A DNA stretch of 19,402 nucleotides from an uncultured Sutterella sp. (GCA_934255515.1 CAKQON010000026.1:1-19402); one strand, 5' to 3'; shown: positions 7,971-19,340, numbered from the stretch's first letter. Notes: generated by a model not told the origin, from the letters alone. Made by a program: numbers and translations.

Positions 7971-8348
7971 TCAGTTTTCGTCGCCCGAACCGGTCTTTTC
8001 GGTCTGAGCAATGGCGCGCTTGATGAGCGCATCCATCTGGAAGCCCCGGACGGTGCTCGTGTCGAGCTCGAAGTGAAGCATCGGCACCGTATGGATGTGG
8101 AGCTTCTTGAAGAGGTGCGTGCGCAGCATCCCTGCAGCGGCGTTGAGCCCTTCGGCCGTTTCCGCCGGGTCGGAGCCGAGCACGGTGAAGTAGACGGTCG
8201 CGTGCGCGTAGTCGGGCGTCACCTCGCAGCCCGTGAGCGTAACGAGGCCCACGCGCGGGTCGCGCACTTCCTGAGGAATGAGCTGCGCGAGATCACGGGT
8301 GATCTGGTCGCCGATGCGCTGCGCGCGGCCGGGTTTGGCGTTCTTCAT
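7971..8348 (-). CDS. rbfA: 30S ribosome-binding factor A
   Basis: The 125-residue protein has the single KH-like fold of RbfA, a late 30S maturation factor that acts on the 16S 5' region and supports growth in the cold. Recognisable elements are RAQRIGDQITRDLAQLIPQEVRDPRVG, VTLTGCEVTPDYAHATVYFTVLG and LRTHLFKKLHIHTVPMLHFELDTS. Length is typical (120-135). It lies 166 bp downstream of infB, a gap that carries two strong hairpins, and 42 bp upstream of truB. The C-terminal tail (AQTEKTGSGDEN) is acidic and probably disordered. No strong ribosome-binding site is visible before the ATG (only GAAAGAA). Confidence 0.95.
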   Translation of the reverse strand: MKNAKPGRAQRIGDQITRDLAQLIPQEVRDPRVGLVTLTGCEVTPDYAHATVYFTVLGSDPAETAEGLNAAAGMLRTHLFKKLHIHTVPMLHFELDTSTVRGFQMDALIKRAIAQTEKTGSGDEN

Positions 8349-8380
8349 AAGAAATTCTTTCAGTACTTGAAAATCAGAGG

Positions 8381-8430
8381 CGCCCGGATCCGCTTTTCCC
8401 CGTGAGTTGAGAGAAAAGCGCTTCCGGGCG
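8381..8430. repeat. imperfect inverted repeat in the infB-rbfA gap
   Basis: CGCCCGGA (8381-8388) pairs with TCCGGGCG (8423-8430), and CGCTTTTC (8391-8398) pairs with GAAAAGCG (8413-8420). A 2x2 internal loop separates the stems and the terminal loop is 14 nt. In the infB-rbfA transcript this would form a stable 16-bp hairpin just before rbfA. It could be a processing or mRNA-stability site. Confidence 0.55.
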
Positions 8431-8455
8431 TCAATGTCGGGCTCGCCTTCATCGG

Positions 8456-8499
8456 GATTCCCTTCGGGGAGCTTCTTAAGCCCCCCCGGCAGGGGAATC
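8456..8499. repeat. hairpin immediately downstream of infB
   Basis: Three nested stems share one axis: GATTCCC (8456-8462) with GGGAATC (8493-8499), CGGGG (8465-8469) with CCCCG (8484-8488), and GCTT (8471-8474) with AAGC (8478-8481). It begins 16 bp after the infB stop. No T-run follows on either strand, so it looks like an intercistronic hairpin and not an intrinsic terminator. Confidence 0.5.
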
Positions 8500-8514
8500 A
8501 GGAGGGAGAGGCCT

Positions 8515-11373
8515 TTAGAGCGTGCGGGCGACTTCAGTCACCTCGAAGACTTCAAGCTGGTCGCCCGTCTTGATGTCTTCATAGCCCTTGAGCGAGAGGC
8601 CGCATTCATTGCCGGCCTTCACTTCGCGGACGTCGTCCTTGAAGTGCTTCAGGCTCGCGAGCTCGCCCGTCCAGACGACGACGTTATCGCGAAGCAGACG
8701 CACCTGAGCCGTGCGGCGCACGAGGCCTTCGAGGACGCGGCAGCCGGCGATGTTGCCCACCTTCGGCACGCGGATGATCTGACGGATCTCGACCAAGCCC
8801 AGCGGCGTCTCACGGCGTTCGGGTGAAAGCATGCCCGACAGCGCGGCCTTCACATCGTCCACGGCGTCGTAGATGATGTTGTAGTAGCGGATGTCGACGC
8901 CTTCGGTTTCGGCGAGCTTCCTCGCCTGGGCGTCCGCGCGCACGTTGAAGCCGATGATCACGGCCTTCGACGCAGCGGCGAGGTTGACGTCGGATTCCGA
9001 GATGCCGCCCACGGCAGCATGCACGACGCTCACGCGAACCTCGTTGTTCGAGAGCTGGGTGAGCGCATGGATGAGCGCTTCCTGCGAGCCCTGAACGTCC
9101 GCCTTGATGATGAGGGGAAGCGTCTTCACTTCGCCCTCGCCCACATCGGCGAAGAGGTTGGCGAGGTTCGTGGCGTGCGCCTTGGCGAGCTTCACGTCGC
9201 GGTACTTGCCCTGGCGGAAGAGCGCGATTTCGCGCGCCTTTCTTTCGTCGGCGAGCGAAATCACCTCGTCGCCCGCCTGCGGAACGCCCGAGAGACCCTG
9301 AATCTCAACCGGGATCGAGGGGCCGGCGGTGTTCTGCGACTTGCCGAGCTCGTTGATCATCGCGCGCACGCGGCCGAATTCGGCGCCCACGAGCACCACG
9401 TCGCCGCGGTGGAGCGTGCCCGACTGAACGAGGATCGAGGCCACGGGACCGCGGCCCTTGTCGAGGCGCGACTCAATGACGAGGCCCTTGGCGGGACCTT
9501 CCTCAGGAGCCTTGAGGTCGAGCATTTCGGCCTGCAGCAGCACGTTTTCAAGGAGTTCGTCGACGCCCTGGCCGGTCTTCGCGGAAACCGGGCAGAAGGG
9601 AACATCGCCGCCGTATTCCTCAGGAATGACGCCCGCGGTGACGAGCTCCTGCTTCACGCGTTCGGGATTGGCTTCGGGCTTGTCGATCTTGTTGATCGCG
9701 ACGACGAGCGGAACGCCGGCAGCGCGGGCGTGCGAAATCGCTTCCTGCGTCTGGGGCATCACGCCGTCGTCGGCCGCCACCACGAGAATCACGATGTCGG
9801 TCGCCTGAGCGCCGCGGGCGCGCATGGCCGTAAAGGCTTCATGGCCCGGGGTGTCGAGGAACGTGATGATGCCGCGCGGCGTCTTCACATGGTAGGCGCC
9901 GATGTGCTGCGTGATGCCGCCCGCTTCGCCGGCAGCAACCTTCGCGCGGCGGATGTAGTCGAGGAGCGAGGTCTTGCCGTGGTCGACGTGGCCCATGATG
10001 GTGACGACCGGGGGACGGGGCTTCTCGGGATAGTCTTCCTTTTCCTCGATTTCGCCGAGCCAGGCTTCCGGATCGTCCGCCTTGGCGGCGATCGCCTTGT
10101 GGCCCATTTCCTCGACGACGAGCATCGCCGTATCCTGGTCGAGCATCTGGTTGATCGTGCACATCTGACCCATCGTCATTAGGGTCTTGATGACTTCGGT
10201 CGCCTTCACGGCCATCTTGTGGGCAAGGTCCGCCACCGAGATCGTCTCGGGCACAGTCACCTCGCGCACCACCGGCTCCTGAGCCTGCTGCACGGGGGCG
10301 TCCTGACGATGACGGTCCTGGCTCCTGCGGCCGCGAGCCGTGCGCCATCCGCTCGACGAGGACTCGTCCTCCACCGCGCCGCGGGTCTTGAGGCCGCGGC
10401 CCTTGCGGTCGTTTTCCTGCCAGTCGCCGTTCTGCTGCTGACGGCGGGCGCCCTTCTTGTCGCCGTGGGAGCGCTTTTCGCCGGAATTGGCGGGCGCTGC
10501 GGCCGGACGCGTCGCATTGTTGCGGCGCGGCGGCTGCGCGGGCTTCTTCTCGTCGCGCGCGGCGGCCTTCTGCGGCTGGGTGGGCTTTTCCTCAACCTTG
10601 GGCTTTTCTTCCTTCGGGGGCTTCTTGGCCGTGAGGACGCCGGCCTTGCGGTTCATCATCTCGCGGATGCGGCGGGCTTCTTCCTCGGCCTTCTTCCTCG
10701 CGGCCTCGCGGCGGGCGTTGGCGGCGGCCTCGGCCTCCATGCGCGCGGACGTCGCCTGAGCGACCTCAGCCTCGAGCTTCGCCTTTTCGGCTTCACGGCG
10801 GGCAGCCTTGAGAGCGGCCTCGTCTGCAGACTTCTTCGCAGCCTCTTCGCGGGCGCGGGCCTCCTCGGCCGCACGGGCGGCTTCGGCGGCGCGGGCGGCC
10901 GCAGCGGCGCGCTCGGCTTCCTCGCGTTCGCGGCGGGCTTTTTCCTCGGCGGCGCGGCGCTCTTCCTCGGCCTTCCGGCGGGCGGCTTCCGCCTCCTGGC
11001 GGGCCTTCTCCTCAGCGGCGCGGCGTTCGGCGATCGCACGGGCTTCAGCCTCCATGCGCGCTTCCTCTTCGGCCTGCATCTGGGGATTCTTCACGAAGAC
11101 GCGCTTTCTTCTCACCTCGACCTGAATCGTGTGAGCGCGCCCCGAGGCGTCGCTCTGCTTGATCACGCTCTTTTCCTTGCGGGTGAGCGTGATCTTCCTC
11201 TGGCTCGACTGCGTGCGCTCGATGCGCAGGCTGTCGAGGAGCCGGCTCTTGTCGGCATCGGAAAGGGTATCGGTTTCGTTCGACTTGTCGACGCCGGCAG
11301 CGCGCAGCTGCGTAATGAGGGTCTTCGCAGGGACCTTCAGTTCCTGCGCAAATTCCTTAACCGTCATGGTCAT
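8515..11373 (-). CDS. infB: translation initiation factor IF-2
   Basis: This 952-residue GTPase brings initiator fMet-tRNA to the 30S subunit and promotes subunit joining. The N-terminal IF2-N fold ([28 protein letters not shown]) is followed by a second N-terminal motif ending RRKRVFVKN. Next is a long, highly charged Ala/Glu/Arg coiled region (about residues 100-235) and a basic, disordered linker to about 350. A second IF2-N copy follows ([33 protein letters not shown]). The G domain has G1 GHVDHGKT at 461-468, then DTPGHEAF and NKID. Domains II-IV carry the family signatures DVQGSQEAL and [17 protein letters not shown]. The size is typical of betaproteobacterial IF-2. An AAGGAG Shine-Dalgarno 9 bp before the ATG at 11373 supports this start over the ATG two codons later. 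It follows nusA after a 139-bp hairpin-rich gap. Confidence 0.98.
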   Translation of the reverse strand: MTMTVKEFAQELKVPAKTLITQLRAAGVDKSNETDTLSDADKSRLLDSLRIERTQSSQRKITLTRKEKSVIKQSDASGRAHTIQVEVRRKRVFVKNPQMQAEEEARMEAEARAIAERRAAEEKARQEAEAARRKAEEERRAAEEKARREREEAERAAAAARAAEAARAAEEARAREEAAKKSADEAALKAARREAEKAKLEAEVAQATSARMEAEAAANARREAARKKAEEEARRIREMMNRKAGVLTAKKPPKEEKPKVEEKPTQPQKAAARDEKKPAQPPRRNNATRPAAAPANSGEKRSHGDKKGARRQQQNGDWQENDRKGRGLKTRGAVEDESSSSGWRTARGRRSQDRHRQDAPVQQAQEPVVREVTVPETISVADLAHKMAVKATEVIKTLMTMGQMCTINQMLDQDTAMLVVEEMGHKAIAAKADDPEAWLGEIEEKEDYPEKPRPPVVTIMGHVDHGKTSLLDYIRRAKVAAGEAGGITQHIGAYHVKTPRGIITFLDTPGHEAFTAMRARGAQATDIVILVVAADDGVMPQTQEAISHARAAGVPLVVAINKIDKPEANPERVKQELVTAGVIPEEYGGDVPFCPVSAKTGQGVDELLENVLLQAEMLDLKAPEEGPAKGLVIESRLDKGRGPVASILVQSGTLHRGDVVLVGAEFGRVRAMINELGKSQNTAGPSIPVEIQGLSGVPQAGDEVISLADERKAREIALFRQGKYRDVKLAKAHATNLANLFADVGEGEVKTLPLIIKADVQGSQEALIHALTQLSNNEVRVSVVHAAVGGISESDVNLAAASKAVIIGFNVRADAQARKLAETEGVDIRYYNIIYDAVDDVKAALSGMLSPERRETPLGLVEIRQIIRVPKVGNIAGCRVLEGLVRRTAQVRLLRDNVVVWTGELASLKHFKDDVREVKAGNECGLSLKGYEDIKTGDQLEVFEVTEVARTL

Positions 11374-11415
11374 ATTTTTCTACTCCTTCGAACGCGGCGC
11401 TTCTTGGGGCTTCCT

Positions 11416-11460
11416 GGGGCGGAAAGGGGGATCCTTCAGGATTGCTTTCGCTTCCGCCCC
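11416..11460. repeat. stem-loop in the nusA-infB gap
   Basis: GGGGCGGAA (11416-11424) pairs with TTCCGCCCC (11452-11460). A small inner stem, ATCC (11431-11434) with GGAT (11439-11442), sits in the loop. It lies about 40 bp upstream of the infB ATG in the transcript and has no T-run, so it is not a standard terminator. It may affect infB translation or mRNA processing. Confidence 0.5.
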
Positions 11461-11497
11461 GCCGCATTCGCGCGGGATATCGGGTTGTTTCTGGACT

Positions 11498-11511
11498 GCT
11501 CCCGCGGGAGC
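11498..11511. repeat. 14-bp perfect palindrome after nusA
   Basis: GCTCCCGCGGGAGC is a perfect 14-bp palindrome one base after the nusA stop codon. As RNA it could form a short hairpin or pair between molecules; as DNA it could be a protein-binding site. No T-run follows. Function unknown. Confidence 0.45.
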
Positions 11512-11512
11512 G

Positions 11513-13045
11513 TTATTCGGCCTTCTTCGCTTCGGCTTCGTGGGCTTCGCCTTCGCCGAACCAGTGGGCGCGGGCGCCGACGATGAGGTTCTTGGCGGCT
11601 TCCTCTTCAAGCCCCGTCATTTCGACGAGCTCTTCGGTGGCGAGGTCTGCGAGGTCGTCAAGCGTTCTCACGCCGCGGCTCACGAGCTTGCTCGCGAGGT
11701 CGTTGGTCATGCCCTCGAGCTTGAGCATCTCCGGATCGGCCTTTCTCAGGTTCTCCTCGCGCGTGATGGCGTCGGCAAGAAGCTTGTTGCGGGCGCGGGC
11801 GCGGAGCTCCTCAATCGTCTCGCGGTCGAAGGCTTCGATCGAGTAGAGCTCCTTCTCGGGCACGTAGGCGATTTCCTCAACCGAGGAGAAGCCTTCCGAA
11901 ATGAGCACGTTCGCAGCCGCCTCGTCGATGTCGAGGTTCTTCATGAAGTCCTCGCGGATGCGGGAGACTTCAGCCTCGCGCTTCTCGCTCGCTTCGGTCT
12001 GCGTGAGGATGTTGATCTGCCAGCCGGTGAGTTCGGAAGCCAGGCGCACGTTCTGGCCGCCGCGGCCGATCGCAACGGCGAGATTGTCCTCGTCGACGAC
12101 GACTTCCATCGTGTGGGTGTCCTCGAGCATCACGATCGAGCGGACCTTGGCGGGTTCGAGCGCGCCGACGACGAACTGCGCGGGGTCGGCATTCCAGACG
12201 ACGATGTCGATTCTTTCGCCCGAAAGCTCGGCCGTCACGGCATTGACGCGCGAGCCGCGCATGCCGATGCAGGTGCCGATCGGGTCGACGCGCTGGTCGT
12301 GCGACGTGACGGCGATCTTGGCGCGGGCGCCCGGATCGCGGGCGGCAGCCTTGATCTCGATGATGCCTTCCTCGATTTCAGGGACCTCGAGCTCAAAGAG
12401 CTTCTTGAGGAATTCCGGCGACGTGCGCGAGAGGAAGACGGTCTTTCCCTTCGGCGTCTCGCCCACGTGGTCGACGTAGGCGCGAACGCGGTCGCCCGTG
12501 CGCATGTTTTCGCGCGGGATCATTTGATTGCGGGGAAGGCGCGCTTCGAGGCGCTCGATCTCAACGATCGCATCGCCCTTGTCCATGCGCTTGATAAGGC
12601 CGTTCACGATCGACTGGTTCTTCGCGAGGAATTCCGAGAGGATCTGTTCGCGTTCGGCGTCGCGCAGGCGCTGCAGGATCACCTGCTTGGCGTCCTGGGC
12701 GAAGCGCCGGCCGGCGGAGTCGATGTCCACGTTTTCAATGGGGCGCTCGATGTAGTCGCCCGGCTGAAGATCCGGGAATTCGTCATGGATGTCGGAGAAC
12801 ATTTCCTGACGATCAGGTTCCTGAAGACCCTCCTCATCGGGCACGACGAGCCAGCGGCGCACGGCGGTGAATTCGCCCGTGGCGCGGTTGACGCGCACGA
12901 GAATGTCAGCATCTTCACCGGGGAAGCGGGCGCGCTTCACGGCGCTCGCGAGTGCAATTTCGAGGACGCCGAAGACGATGTCCTTTTCGACGTTCTTTTC
13001 GCGGGCGAGCACGTCGACGAGCTCGAGCATTTCACGGCTGTTCAT
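11513..13045 (-). CDS. nusA: transcription termination/antitermination factor NusA
   Basis: The 510-residue protein binds RNA polymerase and modulates pausing, intrinsic termination and rRNA antitermination. The RNAP-binding N-terminal domain ([19 protein letters not shown] to about residue 130) is followed by an S1 domain, KH1 ([18 protein letters not shown]) and KH2 ([22 protein letters not shown]). Two C-terminal helix-hairpin acidic repeats follow (about 365-415 and 440-495, with [28 protein letters not shown]). The repeat-bearing C-terminus is the proteobacterial form. The start is well supported: the end of rimP supplies AAGGGG 10 bp before the ATG, and only 7 bp separate the two genes, so translation is probably coupled. 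In E. coli NusA also autoregulates this operon. The tail ([13 protein letters not shown]) is acidic, as is usual. Confidence 0.98.
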   Translation of the reverse strand: MNSREMLELVDVLAREKNVEKDIVFGVLEIALASAVKRARFPGEDADILVRVNRATGEFTAVRRWLVVPDEEGLQEPDRQEMFSDIHDEFPDLQPGDYIERPIENVDIDSAGRRFAQDAKQVILQRLRDAEREQILSEFLAKNQSIVNGLIKRMDKGDAIVEIERLEARLPRNQMIPRENMRTGDRVRAYVDHVGETPKGKTVFLSRTSPEFLKKLFELEVPEIEEGIIEIKAAARDPGARAKIAVTSHDQRVDPIGTCIGMRGSRVNAVTAELSGERIDIVVWNADPAQFVVGALEPAKVRSIVMLEDTHTMEVVVDEDNLAVAIGRGGQNVRLASELTGWQINILTQTEASEKREAEVSRIREDFMKNLDIDEAAANVLISEGFSSVEEIAYVPEKELYSIEAFDRETIEELRARARNKLLADAITREENLRKADPEMLKLEGMTNDLASKLVSRGVRTLDDLADLATEELVEMTGLEEEAAKNLIVGARAHWFGEGEAHEAEAKKAE

Positions 13046-13052
13046 TTTTTCA

Positions 13053-13616
13053 TTACCCCTTGAAATTGAGTTCCTTAATCAGATGGGCGCGCTCGACGTC
13101 GGAGAGCGGGAAGACGACGCGCACGGGCGCGGATTCAACCGTCTTCTTCTTCTTCGCGCGAAGCGCTGCAGCGCGAGGCGTACGGGCCACGTCGACTTCG
13201 AAATAATCGAATTCAACCTCTTCGGCGCCCGATTCACCGGAAATGCCGATGATGCGGCCCTCGAGCTTTCTGCGGCCGGCTTCGGGGAAGCCTTCGGCCT
13301 TGAGCGGCGCGAAGAGCTCGAGCGCGGCGAGTTCGCCCTCGAAGCGCTTCCAGTCGCGGGCGCGCTTCAGAGGCCGCTCAACGCCGGGCGAAGACACCTC
13401 AAGACGATCGTAGGCGATGTCCTCGACCGTGAAGAGGTGCGTAAGCTGATCGCTCACGCGTTCGCAGTCCTCAAGCGAAATCCCGCCCTCGGCGGTCGTG
13501 TCGATCGTCACGCGAACCAGGCCGCGCGCGAGACGCTCGCAGTCGACGAACTCGTACCCGAGTCCCTCAACCGTCTTTTCCACAAGGGCGCTCAGCGCTC
13601 CGGAGGATGAATTCAT
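13053..13616 (-). CDS. rimP: ribosome maturation factor RimP
   Basis: The 187-residue protein is RimP, which binds free 30S subunits and assists early assembly around S12 and S19. It has the N-terminal alpha/beta domain ([47 protein letters not shown]) with the family signature [18 protein letters not shown]-terminal Sm-like beta domain follows, interrupted by a charged insert near residue 160 ([13 protein letters not shown]). Relatives are usually 150-165 residues, so the insert makes it slightly long. A GAAGGA Shine-Dalgarno lies 11 bp before the ATG. It is the first gene of the rimP-nusA-infB operon and is preceded by a long leader with a terminator-like hairpin. It ends in a stop 7 bp before nusA. 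Confidence 0.95.
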   Translation of the reverse strand: MNSSSGALSALVEKTVEGLGYEFVDCERLARGLVRVTIDTTAEGGISLEDCERVSDQLTHLFTVEDIAYDRLEVSSPGVERPLKRARDWKRFEGELAALELFAPLKAEGFPEAGRRKLEGRIIGISGESGAEEVEFDYFEVDVARTPRAAALRAKKKKTVESAPVRVVFPLSDVERAHLIKELNFKG

Positions 13617-13996
13617 TGATTGACAAATCCTTCAAACATGCGAAAAGGGCCCCCCGAGACCCAGGAGTCATCCTCCGGAATCAGGGCGCCGCGTTCCGCT
13701 GAAATCAAAAAAAAATGGGCATCCCTGCCCATTTCTCTCTCCATGCAGTCCGTCAGCCCGGAGTCGTCTGATGCAACTCTCTCCCGAAGCGGACCAGCAG
13801 GCGGCAGACGCTCTAGAAAATCCTTCCGCTCAGATTGTGAGCGGCGCGCTGCCAGAATGCGACGTCTCAGAGCAAACTGGAAAAAAGGCCCGCAGGGGCG
13901 GTTTTTCGCTGCCCGCAGGCAAAGAAAAGCGCCTGGGGGCATTCGGTCTCCGGCCTTCCGTAAAGGAAAGCGGCTCTGACCAGCTCTGAAGAATGG
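13617..13996 (-). promoter_or_regulatory. long rimP-nusA-infB leader, possibly attenuated or a source of a small RNA
   Basis: This is the transcribed part of the 505-bp gap between rimP and rluB. No credible gene is seen in the gap. If transcription starts near 13996 from the promoter at 14002-14030, the leader is about 380 nt. It contains several stems: CCGCTCA/TGAGCGG at 13826-13844, a small CCGC/GCGG stem followed by T6 at 13881-13906, and a strong intrinsic terminator at 13707-13734. It may work as an attenuator controlling the operon, or the terminated transcript of about 290 nt may be a small RNA. I could not match it to 6S RNA, RNase P RNA, SRP RNA, tmRNA or a tRNA. In E. coli the same operon has a tRNA gene (metY) and terminators in its leader. 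Confidence 0.5.
13707..13734 (-). terminator. intrinsic terminator/attenuator in the rimP leader
   Basis: AAATGGGCA-tccc-TGCCCATTT (13713-13734) forms a 9-bp stem. Read on the minus strand it is followed directly by more T residues (nine in total counting the stem end, 13707-13715). This is the best-formed intrinsic terminator in the window, yet it lies about 90 bp upstream of the rimP start codon, inside the presumed operon leader. Confidence 0.75.
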
Positions 13997-14001
13997 GCTT
14001 G

Positions 14002-14030
14002 ATTTTAGGAGAATCGCGGCGGCGGCGCAA
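14002..14030 (-). promoter_or_regulatory. sigma-70-like promoter for the rimP-nusA-infB operon
   Basis: On the minus strand TTGCGC (14025-14030) is followed after exactly 17 nt by TAAAAT (14002-14007), a 5/6 match to the -10 consensus. Transcription would begin near 13996. The site sits between the rluB-side hairpin and the rimP leader, as expected for the operon promoter. Confidence 0.5.
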
Positions 14031-14058
14031 GCGCTGAGAGCAGCAAATTTTCGTCTTG

Positions 14059-14094
14059 GCTCTCCCGGAGAGAAGGTGCTTCCTCCGGGAGAGC
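14059..14094 (-). terminator. strong hairpin after rluB
   Basis: GCTCTCCCGGAG (14059-14070) pairs perfectly with CTCCGGGAGAGC (14083-14094). The loop itself pairs further (GAAG with CTTC around GTG), giving 16 bp with one bulged A. It lies 28 bp after the rluB stop. No T-run follows on the minus strand (CAAGACG), so it may protect the 3' end or mark a Rho-dependent end. Confidence 0.5.
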
Positions 14095-14121
14095 TCGAGT
14101 GCGATTCTCAAAACGCTTCCA

Positions 14122-15339
14122 TCAGAGACGGCCGCCTCTCGGCCCGCGGGAGTTTCTCGCAGCGCCGATGCCGCGGGGAACGCGCTGCGAGCGTTCGGTG
14201 CGTTCGGAACGTTCACCGCGATCCGCGCGGTTTGCGCTCTGAGAGTCGCCCTCCTTCCAGCCCTTCTGATAGGCGCGCTGCGTGGGCCGCGCAGACATGT
14301 CGCGTCCGCCCTTGAAAGGCACGCCCGTACGGTCGGAAGCGCCTTCCGGACGCCTTCTCTTCGGGGCTTCCTCGGCTTCGCGCTCTTCCCTTTCCATGCG
14401 TTCGCGCCAGCGGATGCGCGCGGCGGCCTTCTCGGCCTTCACCTGCGCGGCCTTCTCGGCCTGGGCTTCCGGCGTCGACTGCTTGTCGAGGCGGTCAAGC
14501 TCGGCAATCCAGCGCTTCACGTCCGCGGGCTCGAGCTCCTTCATCTTTCCGCGCAGGAGCCCGGAGGGAAGCTCCACGGCGCCGTAGCGCACGCGGATCA
14601 GGCGCGAGACCGTGAGGTTCACCGCTTCAAAGAGACGGCGCACCTCGCGGTTTCTGCCTTCGCGAATCGTGACGGTGTACCAGTGGTTGAGGCCCTTGCC
14701 GCCTTCGTCGTTGAGCGTGAGGAACTTCGCCGGACCGTCCTCGAGCTCGATGCCGTTGAGAAGCTTCTGCTCGTCTTCGACGGGAAGCTCGCCCACCGTG
14801 CGCACGGCATACTCGCGCTCCATTTCGTAGCGCGGATGCATGAGGCGGTTGGCGAGCGCCCCGGAAGTCGTGAAGATGAGAAGACCCTCGGTATTGAAGT
14901 CAAGGCGCCCCACCGCAATCCAGCGTCCGCCCGGAACGCGCGGAAGGTGATCGAAGACGCTCGGACGCCCTTCCGGGTCGTCGCGGGACACGATCTCGCC
15001 CGCGGGCTTGTGGTAGAGAAGCACGCGCGGCGCTTCGCCCGGCTCCTGAGCCGGACGGCGCACGAGGCGGCCTTCCACGCGGATGACGTCAAGCGCCCCC
15101 ACGCGGTCGCCGAGCTTCGCGGGCGACCCGTTCACCGTGACGACGCCCGATTCGATCAGGCGCTCCATCTCGCGGCGCGACCCCCAGCCCGCATCGGCGA
15201 GCGCCTTCTGAAGCTTTTCGGTGAGGACATTCGCCTCAAACCCCGCTTCCGCCGGCATTTCCTCCGCCGCCGCTTCCGGACGCGGACGCATCGGACGGGG
15301 CTTCTTCGTGGGCGCGCGAAAGGGCGTGCGCTTCTTCAT
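14122..15339 (-). CDS. rluB: 23S rRNA pseudouridine synthase, RluB type
   Basis: A 405-residue RsuA/RluB-group pseudouridine synthase, expected to modify 23S rRNA near U2605. An S4 RNA-binding domain (residues about 40-90, [25 protein letters not shown]) precedes the catalytic domain with [15 protein letters not shown] (catalytic Asp147), MEREYAVRT and the family-typical [15 protein letters not shown] long, Arg-rich, low-complexity C-terminal tail (about 300-405) resembles other betaproteobacterial RluB proteins. The ATG at 15339 is preferred because AGGG lies 7 bp upstream; it makes the gene overlap scpB by about 104 bp. ATGs at 15291 and 15258 would also keep the S4 domain. The frame stays open to 15468, but that part runs out of frame through scpB. 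scpB-rluB is a common gene pair. Confidence 0.9.
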   Translation of the reverse strand: MKKRTPFRAPTKKPRPMRPRPEAAAEEMPAEAGFEANVLTEKLQKALADAGWGSRREMERLIESGVVTVNGSPAKLGDRVGALDVIRVEGRLVRRPAQEPGEAPRVLLYHKPAGEIVSRDDPEGRPSVFDHLPRVPGGRWIAVGRLDFNTEGLLIFTTSGALANRLMHPRYEMEREYAVRTVGELPVEDEQKLLNGIELEDGPAKFLTLNDEGGKGLNHWYTVTIREGRNREVRRLFEAVNLTVSRLIRVRYGAVELPSGLLRGKMKELEPADVKRWIAELDRLDKQSTPEAQAEKAAQVKAEKAAARIRWRERMEREEREAEEAPKRRRPEGASDRTGVPFKGGRDMSARPTQRAYQKGWKEGDSQSANRADRGERSERTERSQRVPRGIGAARNSRGPRGGRL

Positions 15340-15994
15340 CTGCGGGCCCTGCGGGCGATTCCCGCGACCCTTCGTTTCGTTCCTGGTCAAAATTAAGTTC
15401 CTCCTGCAGCTGCATCGAGCCGATACCGGGCGATTCCTGCGCCTCCGGGTTTTCGTCGCCGAGCTCAAATTCCTCGGACGGCGCTTCCTTCAGATTGGGC
15501 AGCTCTGCCAGGCTTTTGAGACCCAGATCATTCAAAAAATTCTTCGTTGTTCCAAGGAGCGCCGGGCGTCCCGGCGTCTCACGCCAGCCCACAGTCTCGA
15601 TCCATCCGCGGTCCTCAAACTGCTTGAGAAGCTGCGCGGTGAGCGTGACCCCGCGGATTTCCTCGATGTCGCCTCTCGTCACCGGCTGCCGGTAGGCAAT
15701 GATGGCAAGCGTTTCCATCGCGGCGCGGGAATAGCGCGCCGGGCGCTCCTCCTCGAGACGCGCGAGCCAGGTCATGGCTCCCGGTGCCGTGCGGAAGCGC
15801 CAGCCGCCGTCCGCGAGCTCCTCGAGCCTCATGCCGCGGTCTTCCCAGAAGCGCTGGAGCGCCTCGAGCTCCTGACGGATCGTCTTCGCGGACGGCCCGT
15901 CATTGAAAAGACGCCTCATCTCCCGAATGGTCAGGGGCTTTCTGGACGTGAGAAGCGCCGCCTCGAGAATGGTTTGAGAGGTGAAGTCGGCCAT
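15236..15994 (-). CDS. scpB: segregation and condensation protein B
   Basis: The 252-residue protein is ScpB, which with ScpA forms the kleisin complex of the SMC condensin in chromosome segregation. Two winged-helix domains are visible: [23 protein letters not shown] and its continuation to about 85, then [29 protein letters not shown] with [18 protein letters not shown] (about 88-165). The remaining 85 residues are acidic then Gly/Ser-rich and probably disordered; much of this tail overlaps the rluB start. scpA, often the immediate upstream neighbour, is not here: upstream is a tRNA gene. The ATG at 15994 is the only reasonable start but lacks a clear Shine-Dalgarno. A small hairpin (GAGCCT/AGGCTC, 16008-16024) lies just before it. 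Confidence 0.93.
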   Translation of the reverse strand: MADFTSQTILEAALLTSRKPLTIREMRRLFNDGPSAKTIRQELEALQRFWEDRGMRLEELADGGWRFRTAPGAMTWLARLEEERPARYSRAAMETLAIIAYRQPVTRGDIEEIRGVTLTAQLLKQFEDRGWIETVGWRETPGRPALLGTTKNFLNDLGLKSLAELPNLKEAPSEEFELGDENPEAQESPGIGSMQLQEELNFDQERNEGSRESPAGPADEEAHALSRAHEEAPSDASASGSGGGGNAGGSGV

Positions 15995-16069
15995 ATGATC
16001 CGATGAGGAGCCTGCAGTAGGCTCACTCCCCGAAAACGAAGAACAAATTCGATTCTAGATCGAAAAAGC

Positions 16070-16102
16070 AAAAAAAATCCCGGACTTTTGTTTGTCCAGG
16101 AT
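16070..16102 (-). terminator. intrinsic terminator of the tRNA-Ser gene
   Basis: ATCC-C-GGAC (16077-16085) pairs with GTCC-A-GGAT (16094-16102) around an 8-nt loop. On the minus strand the stem runs straight into eight T residues (16070-16077). It lies 17 bp beyond the tRNA 3' end. Confidence 0.8.
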
Positions 16103-16119
16103 ATCGGTCATCTGTCTTG

Positions 16120-16210
16120 TGGCGGAAGGGGTGGGATTCGAACCCACGATACGGTATAACCGTATACCGGATTTCGAGTCCGGCGCATTCGACCTCTCTG
16201 CCACCCTTCC
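16120..16210 (-). tRNA. tRNA-Ser, anticodon CGA
   Basis: On the minus strand the 7-bp acceptor stem GGAAGGG/CCCTTCC, the anticodon stem CCGGA/TCCGG with loop CTCGAAA (anticodon CGA, plus-strand positions 16174-16176), and the T arm GTGGG-TTCGAAT-CCCAC are all present. A long variable arm built on TACGGTTATACCGTA marks a class II tRNA. The discriminator is G and CCA is encoded (16120-16122). The tRNA reads UCG serine codons. It lies just downstream of serS, whose product would charge it, but has its own promoter and terminator. Confidence 0.96.
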
Positions 16211-16229
16211 GCGTCAAGAGAGAGGACGC

Positions 16230-16258
16230 ATATTACAGAGCTTTTCGGAAAAAAGCAA
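16230..16258 (-). promoter_or_regulatory. promoter of the tRNA-Ser gene
   Basis: On the minus strand TTGCTT (16253-16258) is followed after 17 nt by TAATAT (16230-16235). The start would lie about 13-15 bp before the mature tRNA 5' end. The GC-rich stretch after the -10 box would suit stringent control, but this is inference. Confidence 0.5.
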
Positions 16259-16272
16259 ATTCCCATAAAGAG

Positions 16273-16304
16273 AATCCCGCCGCTCGCGAGGAGTTGGCGG
16301 GATT
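16273..16304 (-). terminator. terminator after serS
   Basis: AATCCCGCC (16273-16281) pairs with GGCGGGATT (16296-16304) around a 14-nt loop containing the palindrome CTCGCGAG. Minus-strand continuation is CTCTTT; plus-strand continuation is TTCTTC. It lies 30 bp after the serS stop and separates serS from the tRNA promoter. Confidence 0.7.
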
Positions 16305-16333
16305 TTCTTCAGTCTGAAGCGAACTTCAGGGAA

Positions 16334-19230
<2,897 letters not shown>

Positions 19231-19273
19231 AGCGTCAGGAAACCTCTGGATGAAGAAGAAAAGTAGAAAAAGG

Positions 19274-19279
19274 ATTGTA
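19274..19279 (-). promoter_or_regulatory. candidate -10 box for rarA
   Basis: TACAAT on the minus strand (5/6 match to the -10 consensus) lies about 44 bp before the rarA start codon and after the rRNA terminator. No convincing -35 box is found at the right spacing, so the call is tentative. Confidence 0.35.
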
Positions 19280-19307
19280 CCGAGCCAACAGACAGCACAG
19301 ACGACAA

Positions 19308-19340
19308 AAGCCCCTGCTGACATCAAATCAACAGGGGCTT
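19308..19340 (-). terminator. intrinsic terminator of the rRNA operon
   Basis: AAGCCCCTG (19308-19316) pairs with CAGGGGCTT (19332-19340), and an inner TGA/TCA stem extends it past one mismatch. On the minus strand the stem ends in CTTTTGTC. It follows the 5S rRNA 3' end by about 12 bp. Confidence 0.8.

Noticed and set aside
9019..13063. Long plus-strand frames (9019-10182, 10219-11586, 11159-13063) opposite infB and nusA
   Set aside because: They are mirror images of IF-2 and NusA coding DNA. The leucine-rich product opposite the Ala/Glu coiled region only looks membrane-like by composition.
13613..13942. Minus-strand 109-codon frame ending in an ATGA overlap with rimP
   Set aside because: The overlap looks attractive, but the frame runs through the intrinsic terminator, has no Shine-Dalgarno or family resemblance, and is better explained as leader.
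14056..15396. Plus-strand 446-codon frame opposite rluB
   Set aside because: It is antisense to RluB with recognisable S4 and catalytic motifs and has no independent support.
16048..16064. Inverted repeat TTCGAT/ATCGAA between the tRNA terminator and scpB
   Set aside because: A 6-bp arm in AT-rich DNA is expected by chance and lacks supporting context.
16023..16217. Minus-strand 64-codon frame
   Set aside because: It is tRNA-Ser and its terminator read as protein.
19231..19326. Hydrophobic N-terminal extension of RarA resembling a membrane segment
   Set aside because: The extra codons fall in the rRNA-operon trailer, begin inside its terminator and precede a normal RarA N-terminus; RarA is a soluble cytoplasmic ATPase.
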